In this document: positions 22,288-34,484 of the stretch, piece after piece
Layout of the letters: each line of letters opens with the position of its first letter
How positions within the stretch are numbered: the stretch's first letter is position 1
Source: Akebia trifoliata
Lineage: Eukaryota > Streptophyta > Magnoliopsida > Ranunculales > Lardizabalaceae
Reading direction: 5' to 3'
Assembly: GCA_017979445.1 (NCBI GenBank)
Contig: CM030715.1
Coordinates: forward strand, 12,640,187 to 12,704,186
Length of the DNA stretch: 64,000 bases
Translations under genes and position numbers: made by a program
The notes under the pieces: model-generated
The model's input: the letters and a program-made list of their open reading frames with translations, nothing else
Database searches by the model: none
Told to the model about the DNA's origin: nothing

Positions 22288-24240
22288 TTGAATGAGCCTT
22301 GTGACAGAACAGAGTATGAAAGAGAAGAATACGACTTTGACCTCGAGCTCGACTTTGATCTCATGGGGATTGAAGAAGAGTTAGAGGAAGAGGTTGAATA
22401 TTCTCCAAGAGAAATCAAAGAACTCATAGAACGTCACGAGAAGGGTGTTCAGCCAAATATAGAGGATACAAACTCAGTGAACCTAGGCACTGAAGATGAC
22501 CCACGGATCGTTAAAATCGGAGCCTTATTAACAATTGAGCAGAAAGAGGAGACGACAAAGTTCTTACAGCAGTACCAAGATGTCTTCGCATGGTCCTACC
22601 AAGACATGCCTGGTTTAGACACAGATCTAGTCGTTCACAAATTACCAATCAAAGCGGGAAGCAAGCCGATCAAACAGAAATTACGAAGGCTGAAACCAGA
22701 GTGGACACTTAAGGTCAAAGATGAAGTAATGAAGCAGTTCCAAGCAGGATTTCTCGCAGTATCCACTTACCCTGAGTGGCTCGCTAATGTCGTTCCTGTA
22801 CCAAAGAAAGATGGAAAAGTACGTATGTGCGTGGACTACCGTGATCTGAATAAAGCCAGTCCTAAAGATGACTTTCCATTACCGCACATCGACACTCTGG
22901 TCGATAATACAGCAGGGCACGGTATGTTCTCGTTCATGGATGGATTCTTGGGTTACAACCAAATAAAAATGGCAGAAGAAGATCAAGAGAAGACTGCATT
23001 CATTACACCTTGGGGTACCTTTCACTATAAGGTCATGCCATTCGGTCTCAAGAACGCTGGGGCAACTTACCAACGAGCCATGACTGCCTTATTTCATGAC
23101 ATGATTCACAAGGAGATAGAGGTATATGTGGACGACATGATAGCCAAATCTAACCTCGATGAGGATCATCTGGTAAACTTGAAGAAATTGTTTGATCGAT
23201 TAAGGAAGTACAGCTTAAGGCTTAATCCGGCAAAGTGTGTATTTGGGGCAACATCAGGGAAGTTATTGGGGTTCATTGTCAGTAGAAGAGGCATTGAAAT
23301 CGATCCAGCTAAAACGAAGTACATCATAAATATGGAGCCACCCAAGTCAAAAAAAGAGATCAGGGGATTCCTAGGGAGAATTCAGTACATTAGTCGGTTC
23401 ATCGCGCAACTAACTCCGATCTGTGAGCCAGTATTCAAACTACTAAAAAAGAATGAGCCGAAAGAATGGAATGAAGACTGTCATGAAGCTTTCGACAAGA
23501 TTAAGAGATACTTGCTTAATCCGCCTGTTCTAGTTCCTCCTACATCGGGTCGACCTCTACTGATGTATCTTTCCGTGCAAGAAAACTCCATGGGCTGCGT
23601 ATTGGGGCAACATGATGAAACAGGTCGAAAAGAGCGAGCCATCTATTACCTTAGCAAGAAGTTCACAAGTTACGAGGTGAACTATTCGACTTTCAAAAAA
23701 TCATGCTGCGCCCTTGTTTGGGCATCACAACGGCTACGCCACTACTTGCTCAGTTACTCGACTATGCTCATTGCTCGGATGGATCCCTTGAAGTACCTCT
23801 TCGAGAAGCCGGCATTAACGGGACGCACTGCAAAATGGCAGCTACTATTATCTGAGTTCGACATCACCTATGTCACTCAAAAAGCCATCAAAGGACAAGT
23901 CATTGCTGACCACTTAGCGGAACACCCTCTGCCCGACTATGAACCGCTAAAGACAAATTTTCCTGATGAAGCCATTTTGTTTGCTGAAGCCGAGAGCGAC
24001 AATGAAGAATCTAGTTGGAAAATGTATTTCGATGGAGCAGTAAACCAAAAGGGAAACGGAATTGGGGCAGTCTTGGTTAAGCCAGACGGAACGCATATCC
24101 CTATTGCAGTCAGATTAAGGTTTCAGTGTTCGAACAATGAAGCCGAGTACGAAGCATGCATTGTGGGGTTGAAAGCAGCGATCGACCTCGGAGTGGATGA
24201 AATAGATGTATTTGGAGACTCAAGTCTGGTAGTCTACTAG
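22288..24240 (+). pseudogene. E1 pol, part 1: reverse transcriptase, RNase H and start of archaeal-type RNase H
   Basis: A 650-codon open stretch ending in TAG. The RT copies element RNA into DNA. Seen in order: acidic N-terminal linker (1-60), VFAWSYQDMPG near 107, VPVPKKDGKVRMCVDYRDLN near 170, then FMDGFLGYNQIKM, VMPFGLKNAGATYQ and the catalytic YVDD at residues 280-283. The RT connection and first RNase H (LMYLSVQENSMGCVLG to VIADHLAEHP) follow. The second, archaeal-type RNase H then starts with YFDGAVNQKG, NNEAEYEACIVGL and VFGDSSLVVY. The dual RNase H is the hallmark of the Tat lineage. The in-frame TAG at 24238-24240 replaces a Gln conserved in E2 and E3 and cuts this second RNase H before its last catalytic Asp. 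The frame has no ATG at its left end; expression is presumably as a polyprotein. Confidence 0.9.
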
Positions 24241-25744
24241 ACAACGGGAGAATGGAAGACCCGAGAACAGAGACTGGTTCCGTATCACGAGTATCTCGAA
24301 GATCTAAGTTCAAACTTCACCCGAATCTCCTTTACTTACATGCTGAGGGCTAAGAACCAGTTTGCAGATGCATTGGCTACTCTAGCCTCAATGATCAGCA
24401 TCTCTGAAGATACCATAGTCGACCCTATTGAGATTGGTATTCAAGACGAGCCAGCGTATTGCTTACCTGTGGAGATCGAAGAACCTGAAGAAAAACCATG
24501 GTATGCAGACATCAAGGCATTCTTAGAGGATCGAACTTTCCCACCCGATACCACAACGACGGATCGAAAGACTATTCAGAGATTGGCAGGACGGTTCTTC
24601 TTGAGTAGCGGAGTCTTGTACAAAAAATCGCATCACGAGGTCCTCCTCAGGTGTGTAACACAGACAGAAGCTCAACGCTTAATCGAGACTGTGCATGGAG
24701 GAGTCTGTGGACCTCACATGAATGGACATATGCTCGCAAAGAAGATTATGAGAATGGGTTACTACTGGATGACTATGGAGAGCGACGGATATCAACATGT
24801 TCGAAAATGTCACTTGTGTCAAATCTACGCCAACAAAATCAATGCACCACCTTCAGAATTGCACAATATGACTTCTCCTTGGCCCTTCTCACTCTGGGGC
24901 ATGGATGTCATCGGACAGATCAATCCTCAAGCTTCCATTGGGCATCGCTTCATCCTAGTCGCCATCGACTATTTTACGAAATGGGTAGAAGCGGCATCTT
25001 ATGCCAATGTTACGAGGGGCAATGTCTTGAAGTTTGTGAAGAACAACATCATATGTCGGTATGGCCTCCCAAGCGGGATAGTAACCGATAACGCTAAAAA
25101 TCTCAAGAACAAAGATATGTCTAAGATGTGCAAGGATTTTCAGATCACCCATCACAACTCAGTCATTTACAGACCAAAGATGAATGGAGCAGTTGAAGTC
25201 GCCAACAAAAACATCAAGAAGATCATTGAGAAAATGGCCGTTACTTACAAAGATTGGCACGAAATGTTACCATTTGCTCTACATGCTTATCGAACATCAA
25301 TCCGAACTTCGATTGGGGCAACGCCTTATTCACTAGTCTATGGAATGGAAGCAGTCTTGCCCGTTGAGGTTGAGATTCCCTCCCTCCGAATATTAAAAGA
25401 AGTTGAATTAGATGAGGCAGAATGGGTTCAAGCTCGATTTGATCAGTTGAACTTAATAGAAGAGACGTCTTTCAGCAATTTGTCATGGCCAAACGTATCA
25501 ACGAAGAATAGCACGTGCTTATAACAAGAAGGTTCGACCTCGAGAGTTTGTACCCGGAGACTTAGTTCTGAAGAAGATCTTGTCAATACGGGAAGATGCG
25601 AGAGGAAAGTTTCGTCCAAATTACGAAGGGCCATTCGTCGTCCAAAAGGTACTGTCCGGAGGAGCGCTGATTCTCACAGAGATGGACGGGGAAGTCTTTC
25701 CGCAACCGATCAATGCTGACACCGTTAAAAAATATTACGCCTGA
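24241..25744 (+). pseudogene. E1 pol, part 2: end of RNase H and integrase
   Basis: The same frame resumes after the TAG. AKNQFADALATLASM supplies the last RNase H Asp. The integrase then has a His/Cys zinc-binding region (HGGVCGPHMNG … CHLCQIY), the catalytic core with Asp in GMDVIG, Asp in VTDNAKNL and Glu in NGAVEVANK, and a C-terminal domain. At about 25463 a frameshift (+1 or -2) moves the frame. In the new frame the C-terminal domain continues (RRIARAYNKKV, GKFRPNYEGPFVV) and ends at TGA 25742-25744 after KKYYA. With the TAG and the shift, this copy probably cannot make full integrase. Confidence 0.88.
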
Positions 25745-26772
25745 AGTCATCCTTTGAAATGAAGAGAGGCCATCTTTCCACTACCTGAACAACTATCTAC
25801 CCTTAGTTAACCCTTTTGAGCCATCACATTCATTTCTTAACCCAAGACCGGGGCAAGTCACCACAAAAAAAAACTAAAAAAAAAAAAAAAATCACCAAAA
25901 GTCAAAACAAAAATACCAAAGCATACTCCTGGCCCGCATGAGGATAAACTGTGAACGGCTAAAAAAAAACAAAAAAAATCAAAAAGTCAAAAACCTCGAA
26001 TGTCTGATCTTATGCTCGACCCAAATCTCTTACCTAAACAAGTCGTGTGACGATGGGTGGAGACATAGATCATATTTTCGAAATAAAAACAGACAAACCC
26101 CATGTCCAATCTACCCATCAATAAATCCAGACTCAGCCTTTCTTACATCCTTTCACAACCCTAGCCTAAGCCTATGTTTCATCCTATTTAAAGTCCTTTC
26201 AGATCAAGGAATGGCTCAAGGTAACTCGATCACGGTGGAAACATGTCATGAAAAACATCGTCAGGGTATAATTGATTTTGCTATTTAAGTCAGATTTCAA
26301 GCTACCAAAGTCGTTGGAAGACCCGAGAGGGGAGACCAGATCGAATATTCGAAAAAAAAGAGCGACTCGAAGTGTAGAGTCATTAATCTCGAAGCTCAAC
26401 TTGAGTCACCGTACCATGAAAATCGTCAGAAGAACTCGAGAGGGGGGAGTCCAGATTTGTTACTCAAGAAAGAGCGCCACTAGAAGAGTAGAGTGTTCGA
26501 TCTCGTAGCTCAACTTGATCACCAAGCCATGAGGGGCACAGAGAAATCAAGGAGGTATTCAAAGTGAAAACCTATAAAGTAAGCATAGACTGAAAGGGCA
26601 TGGTGAAAACCCGTCAGGGCACTATGAGTAAAAAAATCAGTCTATGGCAAGATCAAAACCACCGGCACGATGAAAATCTAAAAAGGGCGTCGATGCGCAA
26701 AAATGTGAAAATCGGGTCTGGTGAAAACCGTAACTGGCGCCAGGGGCAAAAATGATATATAAAAAAAAAAAG

Positions 26773-26803
<31 letters not shown>

Positions 26804-27767
26804 CTGGCCCGCAAAAGTATAAACTGTGAACGGCGAAAAATCTCGAAATCCTCAAAATTCTAACGGATACAACGAAGATAACTGAGTCAAAATTATCAAT
26901 CTCGGGGATGACTCTAAAGAGGCTAAATATTAGCTGACACTTGTATCCTCGACATTTGGCAAAGGCACCATGATCGTTAACTTTCAGAGTTTTCAAACAC
27001 AGTTTGTCACAGATTATTCGACAAAGGGAATCTTTTAAAACCTAAAAAAAAAAAAAATGCATCATCAAAATTACTATTCTTGGCCTATGACGAAGAATCT
27101 AGGACTTTTCTTAAAATCAAGTGTTTTCGAAAGTAGTAGATATATCTGAGGCCACTATGTAAAAAAAACCTATTTCATTCATTTCAAATAGTGTTACATC
27201 ATTATCATTAAAAGCAGGGTACAAGAAGGAATAACGGGCAAAGTACCACTCAAGCATTTCTCTGGCAAGCGTAGAAGGCAACAAGCCATCCTCTAGGGCT
27301 TGACCTGAGCAGCTTGGTCAACGATGATTCTCTTCACATCCGAGGCTTGATGACATACCAAATACTCAAATATTATACCATCATGCAAGTCTTTCTCAAG
27401 GATGGTCACGTCACACTAAGCTCTCTCAAGATGATCCTATAACTTCCATGAAGGGGAAACTAAGTTCGAATTGCAAAATCAAGGAGGAAAAAAGAAAAAA
27501 ATCTCAAAATTGCATTGCATGGTTCAAAACGTCAATCACTTCCAAAAAATCATAAAAAATGGTATCTAAGATTTCAAACGAGCTCCGTGCCACGAAATCA
27601 AGGGTTTCAAAAAGGCTAATCCTGTCAGACCCCGTGCTTGGGTAGCCACATTTTACAAAAAATCTTCAATCCATCCGGCGTTGTTAATCGTCATGCAATA
27701 AATTATTTCGGATTCGTGCAAATAAAGGGTCTAATTTATTCTTTGCAGTTCTTTGCAAGCAACTCCT
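25745..27767 (+). other. E1 3' untranslated region
   Basis: About 2 kb without a gene. It contains repeated CTCCTGGCCCGC…GTGAACGGC blocks at 25927-25960 and 26801-26835, each followed or preceded by A-rich runs, and three diverged GAGAGGGGA…GAGTC…CTCGAAGCTCAAC-type blocks between 26300 and 26530. The segment 26000-27000 has a minus-strand counterpart in E2 at 34490-35369 and 46476-46880, which places both in the same broad lineage. Confidence 0.6.
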
Positions 27768-27782
27768 GCAAAGAGGGGCAGC
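27768..27782 (+). promoter_or_regulatory. E1 polypurine tract
   Basis: GCAAAGAGGGGCAGC immediately precedes the 3' LTR. E3 has the same CAAAGAGGGGCA core at 55449-55461. Confidence 0.8.
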
Positions 27783-29865
27783 TGTAGACACCCCAACAAT
27801 TTGCACGAACCCATAGGAAAATCCAAATTTTCTCGAATTAATTTCGATTTAGAACTCAAGTTCTTCGACAGACCCACATTGCTATTTTGCATCATTTTCA
27901 TGCATACATGCATCATCTCATATCATCGCATGCCCATACCTTGTCCCTAATCCACCTAAACCTATGCCCATCACCCAAACCCAAATCTAATTCCATATCC
28001 CAAGCCCAAATCCAAGTCCATGTCCTAACCCAAAACCAAGTCCATCCTAAGCCCAAACCTAAGTCCACATCCTTAACCCAAAACCAAGTCCATCCTAAGC
28101 CCAAACCCAAGTCCATATCCAAACCCAACACCAAGTCCATACCCAAGCCCAACACCAAGTCCATTCTCTCACCCCTTCACAAGATGACACATGTTGATAC
28201 CTCATAAGCCTCCAACACCCAATGCATCATCTAATTGGAGAGTCAACCTTTCTTTTGTGAAAACTCAAGAATGCCCTTCTCAAAAAGTTTAGTCCAACCA
28301 AAAAGGTTAGTTGGTCTTTGGTAATAATCTATAAAGGTGAGAGAACTTCCCATTATGCCCTCAAAAGGTGGGAATCTTCAAGTACATACATGGAGTCCTC
28401 CCATTGGTCCATTTCAAAAATATACTTCTACCCTTGCTTTATGAGTTATTTACAAATGAACCAAAGTCTACTTTTCACCTACCACTTCACCTTTACACAT
28501 GTCATCCTCCTATTCACCACCCCCCAAATGTGCTTTTCTTTTCCCATTGGTCCATTTCAAAACTACACTTCCACCCTTGCTTTATGAGTTATTTACAAAT
28601 AAACCAAGATCTACTTTTTACCTACCACTCTCCACCTTTACACATGTCACTCCCCCATTCATCCTCCCAAAAGTACATTTGTTCTCTCACCTCTATTTAC
28701 CAAAAAACCAAGGATCAAAGCATGCTTTTAGGGTTTCTTCACAAATGTCATCTTTACCCTCATACAAATGAAAAATCCAAAAAGAAATAACCTAAATCTC
28801 ATGTCCATGTTCTTTATTTTTAGGGTTGGACCACTTTATCCCCAAAAGTTCTCCAAAAACTCTATAAATACCCTCATTTCCTATGAGCAAGGCATGCTCT
28901 AAAGCCCCCATCTCTCAACCTAAAACTCTACAAAAATTCCTACTCATTCTCTCATCTTCTAAACTTCAACTCAACCCTTGACCATCTCTCATCTTCTAAA
29001 CTTCAACTCAACCCTTGACCATCTCATTCATCTCTCAAGCCTACTCTTCAAGGTCCAAGTTCACCATCAAGGGACAAGGTAGGGTTTAAGATGTAGTTTA
29101 CTTATTTCAAAGTTTGCATTCTCTTCTTCTAACCCTCTCTTTATTTTATTTTTAGAAAGCCTTAGGATGTAATGTATACCCTCTCCCATCCCCGGTAGAT
29201 TGGACTAAGGTTCGATCGAAAGGATGGGGGTTGAAGCCCTTTTCACCTCAATCTCATGCATCATATTGTACACAATGCACACACTCACCTATGCATGGCA
29301 ATGATGAAGAAATGTGTCACCCTCTTGATGGGGTGAAACACTAAGTTTCTAGCCATGCATACATGCATCATGATTGTGGCTTTAAGGGAACTCCATCATG
29401 GAGTCTCTCTAAAAGTTCAAACCTACATTCATATTCATAAATTTAATGTGGCTACATGGGTCATTCTTTTCCATAGAATGCCCCTAATGTCATGTTAAAA
29501 ATCAAAAACCCTTTGTTAAGGGAATATTCCACTTAATGCACACACCACTCTTACCATACATTCTCATGCATTTTAATATTTGTTTTCTTGAATTTTTTAC
29601 AAAATAAAATGGCCAAGCAAGGTAACCACCTTTGGTGGAGAGGATGGGGTGCCTAACACCTTCCCCATCCTCTAATCGGACCTCCTTACCTAGATCTTAG
29701 GTAGACCTTGCCCTTTCCAACAAATGAGAGTCACTACAATGCCATGGAAAAAATGGTTTTCAAAAAATCAATTCGGGTGCCCATTCACACCCATTTCCAA
29801 AAAAGAATGGTGGCGACTCCAAACAATGTAGTATTGAGGTTCATTGTGAACATTTCATGTCTACA
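27783..29865 (+). repeat. E1 3' LTR (family B)
   Basis: 2,083 bp, almost identical to 16194-18267. Differences seen include CAA inserted near 27797, a TC insertion near 28629 and a few single-base changes. TATA box TCTATAAATAC is at 28861-28871, GGTGCCTAACACCTTCC at 29648-29664 and GGTGGCGACTCC at 29809-29820. The flank actca follows. Confidence 0.92.
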
Positions 29866-32018
29866 ACTCATAAATGGACCAATTAAGGCCCAAACATTTT
29901 ATTATTAATCTATTAGACCATTAGACCCAAAGTCCTTAAGAGAGGTTGTGCTCTAGTTTTTGAAGTACACAGAAATCCTTAAGATCTCTATCTTCTAATC
30001 TTCTCTACTGTTATCTTTCGAATAACATTTTATTCTCCCTCACAAATATTCAGCTACTTGTACAACATTTGATACAATCGAGTTCGATATAGATTTGGTA
30101 TTTCCAAGTGCATGGTTAGAAGAGAGTATGACTATTAAATCTAGGAAACTAGACACCTGAGATCGATTACACTGTGGATTCAATCCTGATGGGGCAAAAT
30201 TGGTTTTAAAGACAGTGACTTCTCTGTGTCTTAGTCACAGATAAGTTCTTCCAATTTCTTTATGCTTTTACATTCTTCTACTGTTTATAATCTATCTATT
30301 TCAAGAATACATGACCAAAACCCAGAACCAGAATACACAACAGACCTATCTAAACCAATTTTAATACAAAAACTCCCTTACTTTAACAAGTTTGTTACTG
30401 AATCAAGCCTTGCCTTATGGATCAAGCTAGCATGAATACTAAGTAAGATTTCAAATCTTACTAAGGATTGTTGGTCCTACATGGATTATCAAATTGGCAA
30501 TCCAACACCACAGACTTTCAAATTTTAGGGAAAAACTTGGATTCAAAAGATATTAAAAAAAAAAACCAAAATTTTTTTTATAGCTTCATCGAAGGTATTA
30601 AAAATGGATGGCTGTTGAGCTCCTAATTTTAAAACTAAAATTCAACAGTTAAAAATAACTTCTTTTTTTATTTTTATTTTTTTTCAAAGTTCATGTTTTG
30701 TTAGATCATGTTTTTAGATACTGCAAATTGATGTGGTTAGGATCCACTCCAAGGTATGTTAAGTAATAATTAACCCACCAATTTAAAATTTATGAGGTGT
30801 ATCCCCACTCCAAGATTTGCTTGATAACAAGCTTGATAAAGTAAGGTTTCCTTGGAGTTGTCAACTCCAAGGGAGTTTTTGTAATAAGAATACAACAGCT
30901 AGGTTTGCCGGGTGAATCTCTCTTTAAAGAAAGGGAAAATCACGGGGGACTTTATTTTCACTGTGTTGATGTGATAGTCATAGATGTATTTTCTCGAGAT
31001 ACAAGTAAAAATAACTACGGTTATGCACAGACCTCCACTTTTAAAATGTGAGAATCACAGTAGTATGGATAATGTCACCCCAGCATTACTCGAATAAAAG
31101 AGGACAATGACTGTAAGGGACTTTTTATTGAGAATATGTACCGATTTGTCCCCTAAAAAAGGTTATGGAGCATTTAAGCCTCATACTTAATAAAACATTT
31201 ACATATTAAGGATCTTTTGAAGAATTTTTAAGAAAAATACTTGAAATACCCTTTTAACAACTTTACAAAGTGATTTAATCTAAAAATATACGAAGTCAAA
31301 TAAAAAACCTTGACCAATTTATTTGGTTATTAATATTTTTGTGACAGTAAAAGATAAATATTTTTATTTATTAAAATATATTGATAAATTCAATATAATT
31401 TTATTTTACTTATTTAAGTAAGCTTGCTAAGTTTTTAGTCGAATCAATTTGATGAATATTTTAGTCGACTTTTAAGATGATATTTTAATTATTTATATTT
31501 TTTAATAAATCTATTATAGTTTGATGATGATAATAATCATACTCATCTCCATCATCATAATCATCTGTGTGAGTTAAAAATCATTAGTTTTGGAAGAGAA
31601 AACAAGAAATCTTTTTACTTTTTTAATTTAAATATTATTTTTTCTTTGTTATATAATAGATGACTATAGTCAAAGGGCATGTTATTGATTTTATAACATG
31701 AGATTACTTTCAATATTCTCAAATAAATATGTTTGTTTAAATCTCAAAATTTATTAAAAGGGTAATTACAGAAGTTTCGTTTCAAAATTTCCTTTTAGAC
31801 TAATATTTGAGAAAATGAGTATTAAACACTCCATATTTTTTAAGAAATAACTTTTTGATACTTATTTTAAAAAAATTAGATCTTTGAGATCATCGTCCAA
31901 AAAAAAAATTATATTCAGCCCTTTATATGACACCAAACATCTCTATTAAATGCACTCATAAGTGCTCGCGTGCTCTATTTCCTTACGTACGCATGCACCA
32001 CACCAAATCACGCTTTAG
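29866..32018. other. Host intergenic region upstream of the F-box gene
   Basis: AT-rich, with no gene recognised. A segment at 30400-30545 (CAAATCTTACTAAGG … GGCAATCCAACACCACAGA) has weak relatives at 7420-7545 and 45350-45440. Some of 29900-30380 has the feel of an old LTR but has no defined ends. Confidence 0.4.
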
Positions 32019-32042
32019 TTGACTTTTACTATTTTTATATAA
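32019..32042 (+). promoter_or_regulatory. Putative F-box gene promoter elements
   Basis: TATATAA at 32036-32042 lies about 240 bp before the ATG and would give a roughly 200-nt 5' UTR. A W-box core TTGACT at 32019-32024 lies just upstream. Both motifs are short, so this is a suggestion only. Confidence 0.35.
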
Positions 32043-32280
32043 TCCGACACCAATCAAGTACGTCTAAAATTAACCAAAACTCGGTGTCTCCACCGCCCTC
32101 ACCATTTGATTGTCAATTAGTACGACAGTTCACGTAGGATGCTTTGTTGGCATTTTGTCTTCCAATTAAACAACAAATAATTCCTTATTTTTTAATTAAA
32201 AAAAACTCATAAAAAGCCAAGAGAAAACAACCACAATATAACCGCTCTTGCTAAACCGGATAATTAAACACTACACAGTA

Positions 32281-33465
32281 ATGAGAAGCCAAGAAATGGA
32301 CGGAAGCCGGAATTTAACGTCTAACGGCGTTAGTCTCTGTTTCCTCCCATCAGAGCTTCTACAAGAAATTTTCCTCCGTCTATCCATACCCGAAATCGTC
32401 CTTTTGAAATCCGTTTCCAAGAATTTAACGTCCGTTATCTCCAGCAACGATTTCTATCGTGAGTACAACATTCGATCGAGTAGAGACACCTGGCTCTTCG
32501 TTTACAAGAAGCGATCTCCACGCGATTCGGTTCTTTATGGGTTCACAGACCAGTCGGATCGATGGTTCAAGATTCCAGTAACCCAGTTTTTGTTTCCAAT
32601 CGTTCATCCTGGAGAAGATCTCTACTTTCTTGCTGCTTCCGGGAATTTTTTCCTCTTCGCATCAAATAATTGCAGGGAATTAATCGCCGTTAACATTACG
32701 TTGAATTCCGTTAAAAAGATCCCTCCGAGTCCGTTAGGTCCACGTGGCACGTCATCTTGGAGACGATCCGGTTTGAAGTTAATTGCTGGACCACCTGGTT
32801 CGGACCAGTTCAGGTTTTTATTCACCGAGTTATATGAGAACCGCCCGGTTTTGTTTGAATACATGTCAGAAACTGACATGTGGCGTTCTGTGGAAGCGAG
32901 AGAAAGCGAGGGGAACGAGTCACTTTTAGGTAAAGTTTTTCTTAGTGTGATTCATCATCGTAGAGAGAGCGTGGTTCTTGCGGTCGGACTGGGGAATGAT
33001 GCACCAGTGATCCTACGGCTGAGATTTGATGGTGTGGAAATCGAAGAAAGATTGGCTATTGGATTTAGTACGGGAAATGGGACCGATCGGCTACACGTGT
33101 ATGGCGATGGTTGGATGGTGATCGTTAGATCGGAGGGCGTTGATGCGAGTTCAGGAGTGAGTGTGTTCACACATGTGCAACTGTGGGGGGTGGGTTTGAA
33201 TGGGAGACGTTGGGAGTATATTTCAGAGGTACCAAATGGATTGTTGGAGAGGGTAAGGAAGCCTTATAGGGTTATAATGGGTTGTTTGGAGGGGAGAAAT
33301 GGAATTATAAGAGTTGTTTTGGTGTCTAATTACGAGGGTTTGTGGGACTTAATTTGGTTCTCTTATGACTTGGAGCAGAGGGCTTGGGAGTGGATCCCAC
33401 TACCTGAGTGGAGGAAAGGCTTGATCATGGCTGGAATCACCTTTTCCTCGGGTCTCACAATCTGA
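32281..33465 (+). CDS. F-box protein, single exon, kelch-like C-terminal part
   Basis: A 394-residue intact frame from ATG 32281 to TGA 33463-33465. A second ATG at 32296 (gaaATGg) has the stronger context and may be the true start. The F-box is at about residues 18-62 (LCFLPSELLQEIFLRLSI, then a VSKNLTSVI segment); F-boxes bind SKP1/ASK and dock substrate on SCF ubiquitin ligases. After it come repeated WF/W motifs in strand-like segments (DRWFKIPVT, EYMSETDMWRSVE, RWEYISEVPNG, EWIPLPEWRKG), fitting a kelch-like propeller of the kind in many plant F-box proteins. The length is normal for that class. It is the only intact host gene here, between E1 (2.4 kb upstream) and an E2 LTR remnant (470 bp downstream). 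The substrate is unknown and no orthologue is assigned. Confidence 0.88.
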   Translation: MRSQEMDGSRNLTSNGVSLCFLPSELLQEIFLRLSIPEIVLLKSVSKNLTSVISSNDFYREYNIRSSRDTWLFVYKKRSPRDSVLYGFTDQSDRWFKIPVTQFLFPIVHPGEDLYFLAASGNFFLFASNNCRELIAVNITLNSVKKIPPSPLGPRGTSSWRRSGLKLIAGPPGSDQFRFLFTELYENRPVLFEYMSETDMWRSVEARESEGNESLLGKVFLSVIHHRRESVVLAVGLGNDAPVILRLRFDGVEIEERLAIGFSTGNGTDRLHVYGDGWMVIVRSEGVDASSGVSVFTHVQLWGVGLNGRRWEYISEVPNGLLERVRKPYRVIMGCLEGRNGIIRVVLVSNYEGLWDLIWFSYDLEQRAWEWIPLPEWRKGLIMAGITFSSGLTI

Positions 33466-33932
33466 TCATCAAGCTTGACCGACGGCTATGATGAGTCTTT
33501 TAATCTTTGTGTTGGAGAGTGTGGATGGTGTTCTCTTTGTATTTTGATGAAATGTTATTACCCTCGAGTGTTGAACCTACTAAGCTCTTGGCATCAATAC
33601 TTTGTGTTGTACAATAGGGTTTTAATCTAATCTAATATATTAATTGATCCGATAATTATAGGTCCAAATCAAGTATTTGGGCTTAAGGACATGACCAAAA
33701 GGGACCCGATTTGATAACTGTAGATACAAAAAACTTGTATTACCTTAAGATCCTGACCAACTACTTTAGATTCACAATCTTTGAACTCCTAGGTTTGCTG
33801 GTAGTATAGCTTTTCCAACACCCAAGTAAGATTAAGTATAAAAAAAAAAAAATGTAGAGATAAAGTGTAGGGGATGAAAGAACATACATTTTTTATATCA
33901 CTATCCATGTATTTATATGAGTGAAAGTGTAA
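33466..33932. other. F-box 3' flank
   Basis: 3' UTR and short intergenic sequence, AT-rich. No clear polyadenylation signal or gene was recognised. Confidence 0.4.
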
Positions 33933-34484
33933 ATGTGTGATTTTTTATTTCGAAGATCACTTTTACGAAGGTTTGGAGTCGCTACCATTCATTTCTGTAA
34001 AAGGGTGTGAATGGTCATCCGATATACATTTTTTAGAAAAAGTGTCATTTTTGGTATTTAATGACTCTCGTACGGATAAAATACCAATCAATTTAAGATC
34101 AGGGTAAGCGGCTCGATTAGGGAGAAGGGAAGGTGTTAGGCACCCCTCTCTCTCTATCAAATGATGGTAACCTCAAAATAATTTGGTCATTTTGGATGAA
34201 AACGCAAATAAAATAAGTGTAACATGTTGACAACTTGTACCTTAAGTAGATGGTCTTTATATGGACTTAGCCTTAGGAACAATATATGTTTTTGAAAGAG
34301 TGTTGGCTAATGATTTTGGGTCCATTATCATGGGTTGAGAAGGACTCGAATACCGGTTGCTTCAAAACGATTTGAAGGATTAAAATGATTTTATTTTGAA
34401 AGTGGTTACGACCCCTATACTTTCAACCGAACTGAGGTCCGATCTACCGGAGATAGGGGAGGGGGAGCATCATATCTTAATAGT
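33933..34484 (-). repeat. E2 3' LTR fragment (family C)
   Basis: Matches 46940-47510 of the solo LTR, including the conserved GGTGCCTAACACCTTCC at 34128-34144 and a decayed internal PBS-like motif near 33974-33985 (ggagtcgctacc). Only the 3' half remains. The U3 half and its TATA box are gone, so promoter activity is unlikely. The left end is approximate. Confidence 0.75.

Larger units (their letters stand above)
16194..29865 (+). mobile_element. E1: complete Tat/Ogre-type Ty3-gypsy retrotransposon, gag not seen
   Basis: A 13.67 kb element in the order LTR, PBS, long leader with two minisatellites, pol (RT, RNase H, archaeal-type RNase H, integrase), about 2 kb 3' UTR, PPT, LTR. The LTRs (2,074 and 2,083 bp) differ by roughly 8-10 substitutions and 5 small indels by eye, so insertion is recent. 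Flanks are attca/actca, a 5-bp duplication with one mismatch. No gag or aspartic protease motif (for example the LLLGRPWLH-type block present in E3) was found between PBS and RT. It was therefore probably mobilised by proteins supplied in trans, or gag was lost. Confidence 0.9.

Noticed and set aside
26637..26996. 119-codon minus-strand frame with a poly-Phe run
   Set aside because: It is antisense in the E1 3' UTR, and the Phe run is simply a poly-A tract.
32248..32280. Upstream in-frame extension of the F-box protein
   Set aside because: It would start at TTG. The first ATG in frame is 32281, and 32296 has even better context.
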